Positions 1-8,471 of a stretch of DNA of 34,967 nucleotides are shown piece by piece (the first letter of the stretch is position 1; every line of letters starts with the position of its first letter). The notes below the pieces were generated by a model that saw nothing but the letters and a program-made list of their open reading frames with translations, searched no databases and was not told the DNA's origin. The stretch lies in assembly GCF_000258495.1 (NCBI RefSeq), contig NZ_AJLG01000030.1, positions 1 to 34,967 of the forward strand. The letters are read 5' to 3'. The stretch is from Pedobacter agri PB92 (GTDB lineage Bacteria > Bacteroidota > Bacteroidia > Sphingobacteriales > Sphingobacteriaceae). The translations under genes and the position numbers were made by a program.

Positions 1-942
1 GAAGACCGCACATATGATGATCCGTGTTGGCAAAACCTTCGCCTCGATGGGACACCGCTTCCACAGGAGGAACATCCTATGTCAATTATGATGTCTACCG
101 GGCGGCAGGTTTTTGATGTCGAGATTGGTGTACAACCTCCTGATAAAGATGTCTTCTACATTTCCATTAATGCAGCACCGATATTTGATGAGCAAGGCAA
201 TCTCACGGGAGGTATCGGAACTTTTATGGACGTAACTTCAAGAAGACTTATCACCCAGGGCAAAGATGATTTTATAAGCATCGCCAGTCACGAACTCAAA
301 ACCCCGGTTACTTCCCTTAAAGCTTCATTACAATTGCTTGAAAGGGCGCACACTAAATTGCCCGCTGAATCTAGGGAGAAACTTATTTCACAGTCAATCA
401 GAAGCCTCGAGAATCTATCTCGACTGATCAATGATTTACTCGATACCAGCAGAATGGAACAGGGACAAATGAAAATGGAAAAAACAGAGTTTTCATTGAG
501 CCAGTTATTTGATGATTGCTGCTCTCACCTTGCGCAAACCTCTAAGCAAGAGATTGTTTTTGAAGGGGAAAAAGCGCAAATCATTTTTGCCGATAACCAG
601 CAGATTGGCCAGGTGTTGGTGAATTTTATCACAAATGCCATTAAGTACGCACCCGACTCTGGTCAAATTTTAGTCAGGGCAAGCATAACGGATGAAAAAG
701 AAATGAGAATTGGTGTAAAGGATTATGGGCCCGGGATCGCTAGTGAAAAGCTCAAGCATCTTTTTAACCGTTACTACCGAACAGATTATAAAGGTCAAAA
801 ATTTACCGGACTAGGACTAGGGCTCTACATAAGTGCAGAGATTATAAAAAATCATAACGGTAAGATTGGAGTTGATAGCGAACTTGGAATAGGCAGTGAA
901 TTTTGGTTCTGCTTACCAATTGAGAATCAGCGGATCAGATAA
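1..942 (+). CDS. Sensor histidine kinase, 5' end cut by the window edge
   Basis: The reading frame is open from base 1, so the ATG at 79 is an internal methionine. Upstream codons (DRTYDDPCW, LRLDGTPLP) continue a PAS domain that ends near the DVTSRR linker. A HisKA dimerisation/phosphoacceptor domain follows, with H-box SHELKTP (His codon 289-291). The HATPase_c domain shows an N-box (NFITNAIKYAP), G1 (DYGPGI) and G2 (TGLGLGLYIS). The protein ends soon after G2, the usual end of a non-hybrid kinase, and no transmembrane helix is visible in this part. It would autophosphorylate on His in response to an unseen N-terminal input. The response regulator 89 bases downstream on the same strand is the obvious partner. 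Family assignment is secure; the signal is unknown. Confidence 0.93.
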   Translation, partial: EDRTYDDPCWQNLRLDGTPLPQEEHPMSIMMSTGRQVFDVEIGVQPPDKDVFYISINAAPIFDEQGNLTGGIGTFMDVTSRRLITQGKDDFISIASHELKTPVTSLKASLQLLERAHTKLPAESREKLISQSIRSLENLSRLINDLLDTSRMEQGQMKMEKTEFSLSQLFDDCCSHLAQTSKQEIVFEGEKAQIIFADNQQIGQVLVNFITNAIKYAPDSGQILVRASITDEKEMRIGVKDYGPGIASEKLKHLFNRYYRTDYKGQKFTGLGLGLYISAEIIKNHNGKIGVDSELGIGSEFWFCLPIENQRIR

Positions 943-1031
943 TTGCATTAAAAAAAACCTCAATTACGACAACAATGCAAAATATCTAAAACTAATGAGG
1001 GTAGTTAATGTTGTTTCGTTATTAGAAGGGT

Positions 1032-1388
1032 ATGAGAAAGATATTTTTATTAGAAGACGACGAAGGCATAAGAGAAGTACTAGAGATACTTCTTACCTCA
1101 GAAGATTATATTGTAGAATCTTTTGCTAGCATCGCAGAGTTTAGGAATAGGGATACCTCAACCCTTCCGGATTTATATTTATTTGATGTCATGTTACCTG
1201 ATGGGTCTGGCATTGCTCTTTGCAGGGAACTTAAACTAAATTCAGACGATGAAGAGGTGCCTGTCATAATCATGAGTGCTCATGCCAGCCTTGGAGATTT
1301 GAAGGGAATCTGTGAGCCTGAAAACTTTATAAGTAAGCCTTTTGACATTAGCGAGTTGCTCGAAAGAATACAATCTGCATTAGTTTAA
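1032..1388 (+). CDS. Single-domain response regulator (CheY-like)
   Basis: This 118-aa protein is one receiver domain and nothing else. The acidic pocket is E8-D9-D10 and the phosphoacceptor is D52 (LFDVMLPDGSG). The switch Ser is S82 (IIMSAH) and the conserved Lys is K102 (ISKPFD). There is no DNA-binding output domain, so it probably acts by protein-protein contact or in a phosphorelay. It follows the kinase by 89 bases on the same strand, and the two probably form a two-component pair. The overlapping frame 896-1129 is a shadow with no domain content. Confidence 0.93.
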   Translation: MRKIFLLEDDEGIREVLEILLTSEDYIVESFASIAEFRNRDTSTLPDLYLFDVMLPDGSGIALCRELKLNSDDEEVPVIIMSAHASLGDLKGICEPENFISKPFDISELLERIQSALV

Positions 1389-1882
1389 TGTTTAATCACG
1401 GGTTGTTTGATATCTTGGGTTTCTGACTACCAAACCAAAAACGGTTTATTATAGTTGACTCAGACAAATGGCAGCATGTATGGCGATAAGTACCTTTAGG
1501 CACAAAATAGAATTATCAATTCACGCTTCTGACCTATCTGATGTGGTGAATTAATTGATGTTGAGAACTTTTATTCATTGTAACATTTAATTTGATATCA
1601 CTTGAACAATAAAATGTTATCGATTGAGACAAACTGTTGTTTGAGTGATAATCTGAAATAGCCTAGTTCACTTCCACAGTACAACATTACAAGTGCGAAT
1701 TTTTGGGATACTGCTTCTACTTCTATATCTCTATTTCCCATGGAGTGAAAGCAATTAACCTGTTAATGTAGGAAAAGAATCCGATATGTAACAAATTCTC
1801 CCATGTCTAAAGTTTTTCCTGTAATAGAGTATTGCCATTGTCATTTTCAATGTTTATTTTGAATGCAGTAAAATTCTAAATA
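1389..1882. other. AT-rich intergenic region, no gene seen
   Basis: No frame on either strand carries recognisable protein sequence in these 494 bases. A short inverted repeat (AAACC...GGTTT near 1432-1446) is too weak to call a terminator. I see no RNA gene or repeat. Confidence 0.4.
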
Positions 1883-2116
1883 ATGCAAGACCCTCAAAAT
1901 CAAAAACTACTCAAAAAATTGATCTGCTCTAAACTCGGAATCATTAAAGCGGATGCAAAATCATGTGAACATTTATCGGTAGCGATATTTCTGAAAAATG
2001 GCGATTATGTAAGCAAAACGTCCCTTATGCGTTTTTTTAACCTCTTAACTCCAAACTCAGAGAAATTTTCTCCCTTTGTAACGATCGCATTATGGAATTA
2101 TGTCAATTCCAGATAG
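1883..2116 (+). CDS. Small conserved-type protein, possible helix-turn-helix module
   Basis: This 77-aa basic protein has no signal peptide or membrane segment. From memory, the pattern KLICSKLGI, then CEHLSVAIF, then YVSKTSLMRFF resembles a short module common in Sphingobacteria, where a C-x-x-L-S/IF segment is followed by V-S-x-T-T-L-K-R and a hydrophobic helix. That layout suggests a helix-turn-helix-like fold, but no function is established. It stands alone, facing a cold-shock-like gene that ends 11 bases downstream on the opposite strand. The ATG is the first in frame and no Shine-Dalgarno sequence precedes it. Confidence 0.6.
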   Translation: MQDPQNQKLLKKLICSKLGIIKADAKSCEHLSVAIFLKNGDYVSKTSLMRFFNLLTPNSEKFSPFVTIALWNYVNSR

Positions 2117-2127
2117 ATGATTGAAAA

Positions 2128-2355
2128 TCAACCTTGTTTATCGTTCTTATCATAAATTCTTCCATCTATAATTACTGTAACATTCACGGCCCTTAGTACA
2201 CCTTCAAGATATTTGATTTCAAAATAAACTACTTGTCCCCTCTTGAATGAAGCAATCTGTTGTTCAATATAAAATAGGATGTGCTGATCGTTGCTATCTT
2301 TGATTACTCCAATCCCGGCTTTGTTATTCAAACTTAAAATCATACCGTTCCTCAT
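2128..2355 (-). CDS. Divergent cold-shock-domain-like protein, copy 1
   Basis: This 75-aa protein fits the size and layout of a cold-shock (OB-fold) domain. It has an N-terminal MRNGMILS strand and a degraded RNP1 (GIGVIKD, in the place of KGYGFI). The RNP2 position reads ILFYI instead of VFVH. A G-x-x-V-x-F segment (RGQVVYFEI) and an A-V-x-V strand (LRAVNVTVI) follow. It is clearly paralogous to the protein at 6972-7193. Aromatic residues that stack on nucleic acid in classical Csp proteins are partly missing, so RNA or DNA binding is inferred, not shown. It converges with the 77-aa gene at 1883. Confidence 0.65.
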   Translation of the reverse strand: MRNGMILSLNNKAGIGVIKDSNDQHILFYIEQQIASFKRGQVVYFEIKYLEGVLRAVNVTVIIDGRIYDKNDKQG

Positions 2356-2952
2356 GGTCTAAAATTTAATTTGTTATCGAGAATATAGAAAGATGTTGAG
2401 AATCGCGCGGATTTTCAATTTTTTTGTATTAAATATAGATAATTTTGCGAAATATTAATCTTGACAGCTTCTTTTGTTGTATAAAAGAATAATCTTCTAT
2501 GACAATCATGATTATTGGTGTCACAATAAAGATTATATATATATAATAAAAAGTAGGTTAATAAGCAGCCAAATTTGATTTGGTTTTGATTCTACGTGTT
2601 ACTGATGTTGGCAAAATACATAGGGAGAAGAGCCTTCTGTGATTTTTTGAAATAAGCACTCATATAAAGTATGCGTCTTGATTGTCAAAGATTCAACCGG
2701 GCGCTTTTATAGATGAATTTGCTTATCTAGGTAGATCCGAAGATTCACTTTCTGGGATAAACGAATGCTATTAGCATGCGTAGATATGATATGCTTGGTT
2801 TCCAGACTTGATTTGATGGAAGGTATAGGACGTTTTTTGCGAGGGATTTTGCTTTTGGATGATATTTCAATTATAACCAGAGATGGCAATTTAATATCTG
2901 CTGCTTCAACGTTTAAATTATGAATCCCGTTTTTACTGCAATATAGATTGAT
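2356..2952. other. AT-rich intergenic region
   Basis: No supported gene lies in these 597 bases. A palindromic run of alternating A/T sits near 2531-2546. On the minus strand a frame from 2889 down to about 2590 is broken only by one TAA near 2707. Its product is basic and unrecognised, so it could be a decayed gene, but nothing supports a call. Confidence 0.35.
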
Positions 2953-3422
2953 ATGAAAGTTAAAATTTTTGCATTAATATTTAGTTTGGGTATCACTTTA
3001 GGCTTTTCGCAAACAGTTCCATTAAACCCAGATCAAAACGTTTGCAAAATACCCGATAGCTATAATTTAAAACCTATAGCATCTATCAAGCCAAAGGGCA
3101 AATTTTAGATAAAGCTAAAGCTGCTATAATTACGGGTATACTGACAGCAAGTTCCGGCGAAGTTACAGCACTTGCGTTTTAAGGAAGGGTAAATGCAATA
3201 TTTATCGGAGAAAAAACGGCAGGTTATACCACCAGTTATCTTAACTCCACCTTGCCTTATAATTCATTTATCGCTTTGAGTAATGGTTATGATGGTGACA
3301 GAACCGGTAATTATCATTCATTCATCCCACCTGATGTTACAATATCTATCAGAGATAATTTTGACGACCTTATGGTTGACGCAAATATTCAGGAGGCAAT
3401 AAAATTTCTTAATGTTAAATAG
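2953..3422 (+). pseudogene. Relic of an S41-family (C-terminal processing) peptidase
   Basis: The ATG at 2953 opens a 51-codon frame that starts with a clear signal peptide (KIFALIFSLGITLGFSQ) and ends at a TAG at 3106. From 3108 a different frame reads AAIITGILTASSGEVTALAF, a TAA at 3180, then GRVNAIFIGEKTAGYTT and FIPPDVTISI, ending at a TAG at 3420. The TASSGE segment, GEKTAG, the late proline-aspartate strand and a terminal EAIKFLN helix match the C-terminal half of S41 peptidases, in which the Ser of SSGE is catalytic. The middle of the gene is missing, so the relic has an internal deletion, a frame change and an in-frame stop. It is not functional. The lineage call is by motif. Confidence 0.75.
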
Positions 3423-3941
3423 CTGATTTTTGCATTTTAGAATGATCAAAATTCAATATCCTTTATGTTTAAACTTAGTTAATAATCAGAGTGAGGATTT
3501 TGAACATAGTAGACAATTGATTACGGTTCCAAGTGTGTAGCCGGATTTTAATTCCCTGAGTCCATGATCTTGGTGCCGGATTCAAAACTTTCAGAAAATC
3601 TAATCGCCTTGACCATAGTATCCTGTTTCAGATCATTGGCATCTTCTATATCTCCTGTAAATTTAAGTCAAATGCATTTCGCATAATACGTTGCTGCTCA
3701 ATCATCTGATAAACTGACTGTTATTCTGATTAGATATAGGAAGCTGTGAACTTCACAAAGCGTAGCCTGCGGCCGTAATTGGCATCCAAGATTGTAATTT
3801 TTATTACACTTCGTCAGCATTGTTATTATTGATTGTGAATTTTTTGTTACCTGAACCTCTTTATTCCTCATTAGCGTATATTGGAACAACTTTGCAAATA
3901 CTAAAACCTTTTGCGAATTTTAGAACTCTAAATTAACGAAT
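3423..3941. other. Gene-free stretch around remnant A
   Basis: Apart from the decayed fragment at 3560-3716, nothing is supported here. The minus-strand frame at 3698-3889 partly overlaps the fragment in another frame and shows no protein family features. The 50 bases before the GAF gene include CAACTTTG, one base off the Bacteroidota -7 element, but no convincing -33 box. Confidence 0.4.
3560..3716 (-). pseudogene. Decayed fragment of an unknown gene, copy A
   Basis: Read on the minus strand, one frame gives YQMIEQQRIMRNAFDL and a second continues FTGDIEDANDLK, then DTMVKAIRFSESFE and SGTKIMDS before a stop. A frameshift near the middle separates the two parts. The fragment is clearly related to 28965-29110: the 15-base string TGCTGCTCAATCATC is identical (3692-3706 and 29087-29101) and much of the rest aligns. 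I do not recognise the ancestral protein. Both copies lie a few hundred bases upstream of, and divergent from, a GAF-domain sensor gene. Confidence 0.55.
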
Positions 3942-5024
3942 ATGGCTGCTGATGAAGAAAAAAGGGTTGCGAAAGTAAACGAATTCAACTTAATCGATTT
4001 TACACGCACTGGGGAATTTCAATCTATTGTTAATCTGGCTGCTGAAATTTGTGGGAAGCCTATTGCTTTTCTGACCTTATTGGATGACAAATACAATTGG
4101 TTCAAGATTGTCAAAAATTTTCAGATGGAACCCATCGCAAAAGAAAGTTCATTTTGTAGATATACCATTCAGTCTCAAGATGTATTGGTTATTCCAGATG
4201 CAAGTAAAGATGAGCGGGTGAGCACTAACGAACTTGTTACTGGAAATATGCATATCCGGTTTTATGCCGCCTCTCCGCTAATTTCCTCGGAGGGTGATCG
4301 TGTAGGTGCACTTTGTGTATTCGATTTTGAGCCTGGGGAGTTAAGTAGCCATCAGAAACAAATCCTTAAAATTCTAGCAAGACAGGTAATGTATCTAATG
4401 GAGACGGAGAAAACCAAAATGCAAATGCAGGAGCAAATAGAACAGGTCGAAAAACAAAACCGGGCTTTGCAGCAAATAGCTTTTATTCAGTCACATGAAA
4501 TCAGGCATCCTTTGACTATCATTATGTCATTAGTCGATTTAGCAAAAAAGGGTGTGTTTGCTTTAAATGAGAAATGGATAGATATGCTATCTAATTCTGC
4601 AAATACCCTTGATGAACGGATTAAAGCAATCGTAAATGAAACAGCAACACAGAAAGACGTTAAACTCGCCAGATTTAATCGGATGGTTCAGGAAATTGAG
4701 GATTATGCTATACTTTTATTAGATGAGAACGGCAGGATAGAAAACTGGAATCTTGGTGCTGAATTAGTCAAGGGGTATAGGGAGGAAGAAATCATCGGCA
4801 AAAACTTTAGTGTTTTTTATTCATCGAAAGACATAGCCAATGGTAAACCACAGCGGCTTATTGCCCAGGCAAAAGAATTTGGAAAAGCAAAAGATGAAGG
4901 ATGGCGGGTGAGAAAGAATGGGAATCAGTTCTGGGCAAGTGTCTTAATTACTGCTATCCACGATAAGGATGGCAGGGTAATTGGCTTTACTAAGGTAACA
5001 AAGGATCTGGGTGAACCCAAATAG
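3942..5024 (+). CDS. GAF-HisKA-PAS sensor protein lacking an ATPase domain
   Basis: This 360-aa soluble protein starts with a GAF domain (about residues 15-155; FCRYTI, FYAASPLIS and GALCVFD are typical). A coiled linker leads to a HisKA-like helix pair with H-box SHEIRHP, His185. A PAS domain fills about 248-356 (DENGRIENWN, GYREEEIIGKNFSVFY, DEGWRVRKNG, GFTKVTKDL). The protein stops there: there is no N/G1/G2 ATP-binding domain, and none is recognisable downstream. It could be phosphorylated in trans, act as a signalling adaptor, or be a kinase that lost its engine. The GAF domain closely resembles that of the large kinase at 29562. Domain calls are firm; function is inferred. Confidence 0.9.
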   Translation: MAADEEKRVAKVNEFNLIDFTRTGEFQSIVNLAAEICGKPIAFLTLLDDKYNWFKIVKNFQMEPIAKESSFCRYTIQSQDVLVIPDASKDERVSTNELVTGNMHIRFYAASPLISSEGDRVGALCVFDFEPGELSSHQKQILKILARQVMYLMETEKTKMQMQEQIEQVEKQNRALQQIAFIQSHEIRHPLTIIMSLVDLAKKGVFALNEKWIDMLSNSANTLDERIKAIVNETATQKDVKLARFNRMVQEIEDYAILLLDENGRIENWNLGAELVKGYREEEIIGKNFSVFYSSKDIANGKPQRLIAQAKEFGKAKDEGWRVRKNGNQFWASVLITAIHDKDGRVIGFTKVTKDLGEPK

Positions 5025-5204
5025 ATGTTTGTTATTAAAAAATGTTAGTACACTCAATAGCTTAAATGTATATGTGCGAATAATTCGTTTAAAAGCTATT
5101 TGGAGAATGTTTCGATATATGCTCTCATTTTTAAGAAGCATCGGATCCTATACTATTGGAACTTCGCGGTTTTAATAGCATCATTTTTTATCTGTATATC
5201 ATTT

Positions 5205-6389
5205 GTCATGAGAACAAACGTGAATTTGCTTTTTTATTTTGAACAAGCGCTTCAATTACAAAAACTGTTTTGTAACCATCTCTCTAAGGTTTACGGTAAG
5301 TGGTATAAGGGCAGAAACCTCAACTGGAAAGTTCTATGATCCCAATCACTGAAATGCACAGGCTAAAAGAGCATCAGGCACAAAGCGGGATACCAAAGTC
5401 TCAATTTCTTATCTCGAAAGTTACAGGCAAAAGCTCTTGAGTTTCACCAATTATTACCGTAGCGACAGAAACGATTAAAAGCCGCTTTATTCCCAAATAT
5501 CTTTAATTAAGAAGCCTTGTGGACATATTTGAAGATCACAACGCCAAGATGAAACTGCTTATCGGCAAAGAGTTTGAAAAAACATACTTCAGCGTCATGA
5601 GGTCTATCTAATTCATGCCAAAGATTTATGCAGTTAAATTATAATGTCAAAGATATCCCCGTTGCACAAATAAACTTCGCTTACCTTTTTGATTTTAAGT
5701 ATTAACTTAGGAATGTCCGCAACTGTGGTAACAACAATGCCATTGAATACATTAAAAACTTGGGAAAAATAGTTTGGATATGTTTAGATAAAGGATGGGT
5801 GCTATTAATCCATATCTCAACTACAAACCAAAACAAACTGCTATACGCCGTGGACTCTCACCAAGATGAACTATACCGTATTAAGAAGTAGGAGTTCAGT
5901 ATTGCGAGGATTGAGACAGTCAGAGATATGTTTGTATTCAGTTGTTATACAGGTACTCTTTCATCCTAAATATGTTAAAACGCTCTAAATTATTGAAGGG
6001 CATTGATGCAAACTTACGGATATATACATAGAAAGAAGAGCAACACGCTTTCACGGATTCCTGTTTTGCCAGCAGCCCTGTCGAAAATTAAGGGCTATTA
6101 AAACCAATCCCGAATGCCTTGTCAAACATACCCGGCTTTCAATGGTGAGCAATCAGAAAATGAATGCCAATTTAAAAGAGATAGCGGACTAGTGCAAGGT
6201 AAATAAGTTGCTGACATTTCATATGGCTAGACATACTTTTGCCACTACCATAATCCTCAACAATGGTGTACCAAAATGTGTATCTAAGATAAAGGGACAT
6301 ACCAGCATAAAAACAAACAGATTTATGCGAAGATTCCGGACCATAAGATTAGTTCTGATATACAGAAAATTATAAAAGATTTAGAGTAA
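5205..6389 (+). pseudogene. Decayed tyrosine recombinase (integrase), relic 1
   Basis: Fragments of a Bacteroidetes-type integrase appear in order across several frames, broken by many stops. They are the N-terminal arm domain (AETSTGKFYDP, 5311-5343), the SAM-like domain (KMKLLIGKEFEKTYFS, about 5548-5595) and the linker (INPYLNYKPKQTA, 5804-5842). The catalytic core segment FSIARIETVRDMFVFSCYTG follows (5895-5954), then the H-x-x-R box as FHMARHTFATT (from about 6217). The end of the gene lies in a shifted frame: KQIYAKIPDHKIS holds the nucleophile Tyr (codon 6324-6326) before a TAA at 6387-6389. Order and motifs are convincing and the decay is extensive, so this marks an old integrated element. 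The 79-aa frame at 5100-5339 is partly an off-frame reading of its start. Confidence 0.85.
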
Positions 6390-6542
6390 GTAACAAGGCT
6401 GCAGGTTATGTGGATTAAAGAAGAATCACAAAGACATATGGATTTACGAAGACGCTTTTACTGATCAATACGTTGCCAAATCATCTGGTCAATGAGGACG
6501 ATAGCTTGGTGTTGGAAAAAAAAAGCAAAAGGTGCAAATTGC

Positions 6543-6728
6543 CTAACACTTAATCAAATAAATCGATTGGCGGTTATCTAAGAGTAATTTGAATTCAATA
6601 AATCCTGGCTGTTTTGCCTTTGTGATTTTAACAATTTTTCCTGAAGATTCATAATCATCAATTACAGTGTCTCCAATTTTTAAACTATTAAGTTTTGAAA
6701 GAGGAGTATTATGTGAAATTTCGATCAT
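6543..6728 (-). CDS. Small hypothetical protein
   Basis: From the ATG at 6728 this encodes 61 aa (MIEISHNTPLSKLNSLKIGD...). A longer version would need a TTG at 6752 and adds eight residues that look non-coding. It is basic, with no signal peptide or membrane segment. Alternating beta-like segments (IGDTVIDDY, GKIVKITKA, GFIEFKLLLD, QSIYLIK) suggest a small beta-barrel such as an SH3- or KOW-like fold, which is inference. I do not recognise the family. It sits between an integrase relic and a cold-shock-like gene. Confidence 0.55.
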   Translation of the reverse strand: MIEISHNTPLSKLNSLKIGDTVIDDYESSGKIVKITKAKQPGFIEFKLLLDNRQSIYLIKC

Positions 6729-6971
6729 ATGCGGGCGTTTGAAGTGCCGCAAAAATATAAAATTCTATCTGACTTTTATATTTTTGTATGATTTATCAGT
6801 CTAAATACACAATAATTGGTATGATTGTTTGGATTAAGTGATGGTAATATTTATGACTTTCAGGCCTAAAATTAAACATTAAAAGATTATAATTAAATCT
6901 TAAAGTATTGGTTTTACGTAATTAGCATTACGTTCCGATCTTTAACTTTATGAAAACTAAAAAAGGTATAT

Positions 6972-7193
6972 ATGAGAAAGGGAATAGTTTTGTCTTATAA
7001 TAAGGTTGTTAAATATGGGTTCATTAAAGATTTAAATGGTCAAAAAATTCGATTTTACAATGAGGATGGTTTGATAATTTTAAATGTTGGAGATTTGGTT
7101 CAGTTTGCTATTGGTATAATAAAAAATAGGCCTTGTGCAGTAAAAATCATTATATTGTGTCGTAATCAAAGCAAAGTTGATCAAAAAAATTAA
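6972..7193 (+). CDS. Divergent cold-shock-domain-like protein, copy 2
   Basis: This 73-aa protein is a better preserved relative of the one at 2128-2355. MRKGIVLSYN is followed by an RNP1-like KYGFIKD, then an RNP2-like KIRFYN, GDLVQFAIG and CAVKIIIL. The KYGFIKD segment is close to the canonical cold-shock motif, although the RNP2 aromatic/His pair is changed. Expected role: a small nucleic-acid-binding protein, possibly an RNA chaperone or cold-induced regulator (family-based inference). The 240-base AT-rich leader holds a TAACTTTA at 6943, one base off the -7 consensus, but no good -33 box. The gene stands alone. Confidence 0.7.
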   Translation: MRKGIVLSYNKVVKYGFIKDLNGQKIRFYNEDGLIILNVGDLVQFAIGIIKNRPCAVKIIILCRNQSKVDQKN

Positions 7194-7520
7194 TCGTTCC
7201 CCAAAATACTATTGAATGGCTCCTAAGCTAACAATAATAACTATAATAATCATACCTTTTAAAGAAGCATTTTGCCATCCGTCCAGTGTATCAGGACTGC
7301 CTACAACTTTTCTTATACCAAAATTTTCATGGGATACACGTCATATTAAATAATACCCGAGGGTCGACAGCTCGTTTTCGATACCGGAAAGCTTGATCTA
7401 ACGTAAACTCCAAGCTTGCCAGGCGGGAGTTTGAATTTTATTTTTTTTGGCTAAAAAAAAACCAGTTTTACAAAATTCTTTATAATTTCTAGTACGTAAT
7501 TTTAAGAGTATCTTGGCCGT
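7194..7520. other. Intergenic region with a possible membrane-protein remnant
   Basis: On the minus strand about 7214-7340 reads without a stop, ending in KGMIIIVIIVSLGAIQ and a stop. This looks like the last transmembrane helix of some lost membrane protein. No start and no family are visible, so it is only a possible relic. A weak hairpin lies at 7405-7432. Confidence 0.3.
7405..7448 (+). terminator. Weak rho-independent terminator candidate
   Basis: A 7-bp stem (AAACTCC 7405-7411, GGAGTTT 7426-7432) with a long loop is followed by a T-rich run. It lies about 210 bases beyond the cold-shock-like gene at 6972-7193 and could end its transcript. The long loop makes it weak. Confidence 0.35.
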
Positions 7521-7712
7521 ATGTCTATCCCATTTGAAATTTCAGTTACATTTGTCGTATTGACTTTCTGTGCACTTATCTGTTTGGTCAATCTGATTAT
7601 GACTGTTACATACACCAGATGGTGCAGCTCAGCAAATAAGAATATATTTTGTCAGCAAACTTGGTTGGAGATTGTCAGCAGCATTAAGGATGACCATAAA
7701 GTAACGATTTAG
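7521..7712 (+). CDS. Possible small membrane protein
   Basis: A 63-codon frame begins with one strongly hydrophobic helix (about residues 7-29: ISVTFVVLTFCALICLVNLI) and continues into a polar tail with two cysteines. No family is recognised, and no ribosome-binding site or promoter is evident. The surrounding sequence is AT-rich and decayed, so it may be chance. The ATG is the first in frame. Confidence 0.3.
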   Translation: MSIPFEISVTFVVLTFCALICLVNLIMTVTYTRWCSSANKNIFCQQTWLEIVSSIKDDHKVTI

Positions 7713-8147
7713 GTCAAAAACAAATCCATTATACTGATCGGGGATCATAATACTGTTCAGCACAATACCACTAAATATTAGCTAAAATGGGATCACCCCC
7801 ACTGATGAATATGATTGCTATCGAAATACTTAGCAGTAGGAATAAATGGAATTTTAAAGTATGAATTTATCCCAGTTAAACCAAAAAACATTGAATAAAC
7901 TATAATAATAATCCGAGAAGCGGTGGATCTTATAACACTAAAAGACCTTACTTATGATAGGATATAAACACCAGATCAGATATAGAAAAAATTCTTTCCA
8001 CCATCATCTCACAAGAAGAATTATATTTACTAATAAATAAGTGTCAACTTATTTAGCACTAGTCACCCAAAAGGGCTATAGTTGTTATAGTCTTATTGTT
8101 TTAACTTTGTGTCTTTAATCTTTCCGGGACGATAGGTTAATTAGTGA
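7713..8147. other. Gene-free stretch with a hairpin
   Basis: No coding region is supported. A perfect 8-bp AT-rich hairpin lies at 8035-8054 (AAATAAGT, GTCA loop, ACTTATTT). A TAACTTTG at 8102-8109 matches the Bacteroidota -7 element. Confidence 0.35.
8082..8109 (+). promoter_or_regulatory. Candidate promoter just ahead of a terminator
   Basis: TAACTTTG at 8102-8109 is an exact match to the Bacteroidota -7 element TAnnTTTG. A TTG at 8082-8084 lies 17 bases upstream, slightly closer than the usual 19-21 for the -33 box. If it works, transcription would begin near 8115 and end at the terminator after 8175, giving a transcript of about 65 nt. Confidence 0.3.
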
Positions 8148-8180
8148 AGCGTTCTGCTGATGAAGTCAGAACGCTTTTTA
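8147..8180 (+). terminator. Strong rho-independent terminator without an upstream gene
   Basis: A perfect 10-bp stem (AAGCGTTCTG 8147-8156, CAGAACGCTT 8167-8176) with a 10-base loop runs into a T-tract. No gene on the plus strand ends within 400 bases upstream. The frame annotated by some callers from 8160 starts inside the loop and is not a credible gene. Confidence 0.75.
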
Positions 8181-8471
8181 ATATATTTTCAATTTGATCG
8201 AATAAACCTCCATGGATTAGGAAATGCTTCGACAGTATGTTTAGGGAAATGTCTCGTTTATTATCCCACATCTTATGATTTTGTTGCCTTATGTTATTTC
8301 AAACCTATTCAGGAATTTCTCTTTCCGTATAAACCTGTCTCATATCCTTTCCATCCTTATAAACGATATACATTTTCCTATATTTGAATCACTTCGCCAT
8401 CAAAAAAAGATGTCAAGTTCAAACAAAAACACTAAAATTATCAGTGAACATTTATTGACCAAAAAGGTGAG
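8181..8471. other. Intergenic, nothing supported
   Basis: Two overlapping plus-strand frames (8160-8387 and 8275-8475) are open here but have no domain features, and one starts inside the terminator. I treat them as chance frames. Any terminator for the minus-strand gene ending at 8472 is not evident. Confidence 0.35.

Noticed and set aside
2531..2546. Palindromic ATATATAT run
   Set aside because: Simple AT repeat with no flanking context; not a terminator or operator call.
2707..2889. Minus-strand 60-codon frame, extendable past one stop to about 2590
   Set aside because: Basic and protein-like in parts, but no family, no start signal and an internal TAA; not enough to call a gene or a relic.
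5100..5339. Plus-strand 79-codon frame
   Set aside because: Its second half is an off-frame reading of the integrase relic (the AETSTGKFYDP segment lies in another frame).
8160..8387. Plus-strand 75-codon frame
   Set aside because: Its ATG lies inside the loop of a strong terminator, and the product has no recognisable features.
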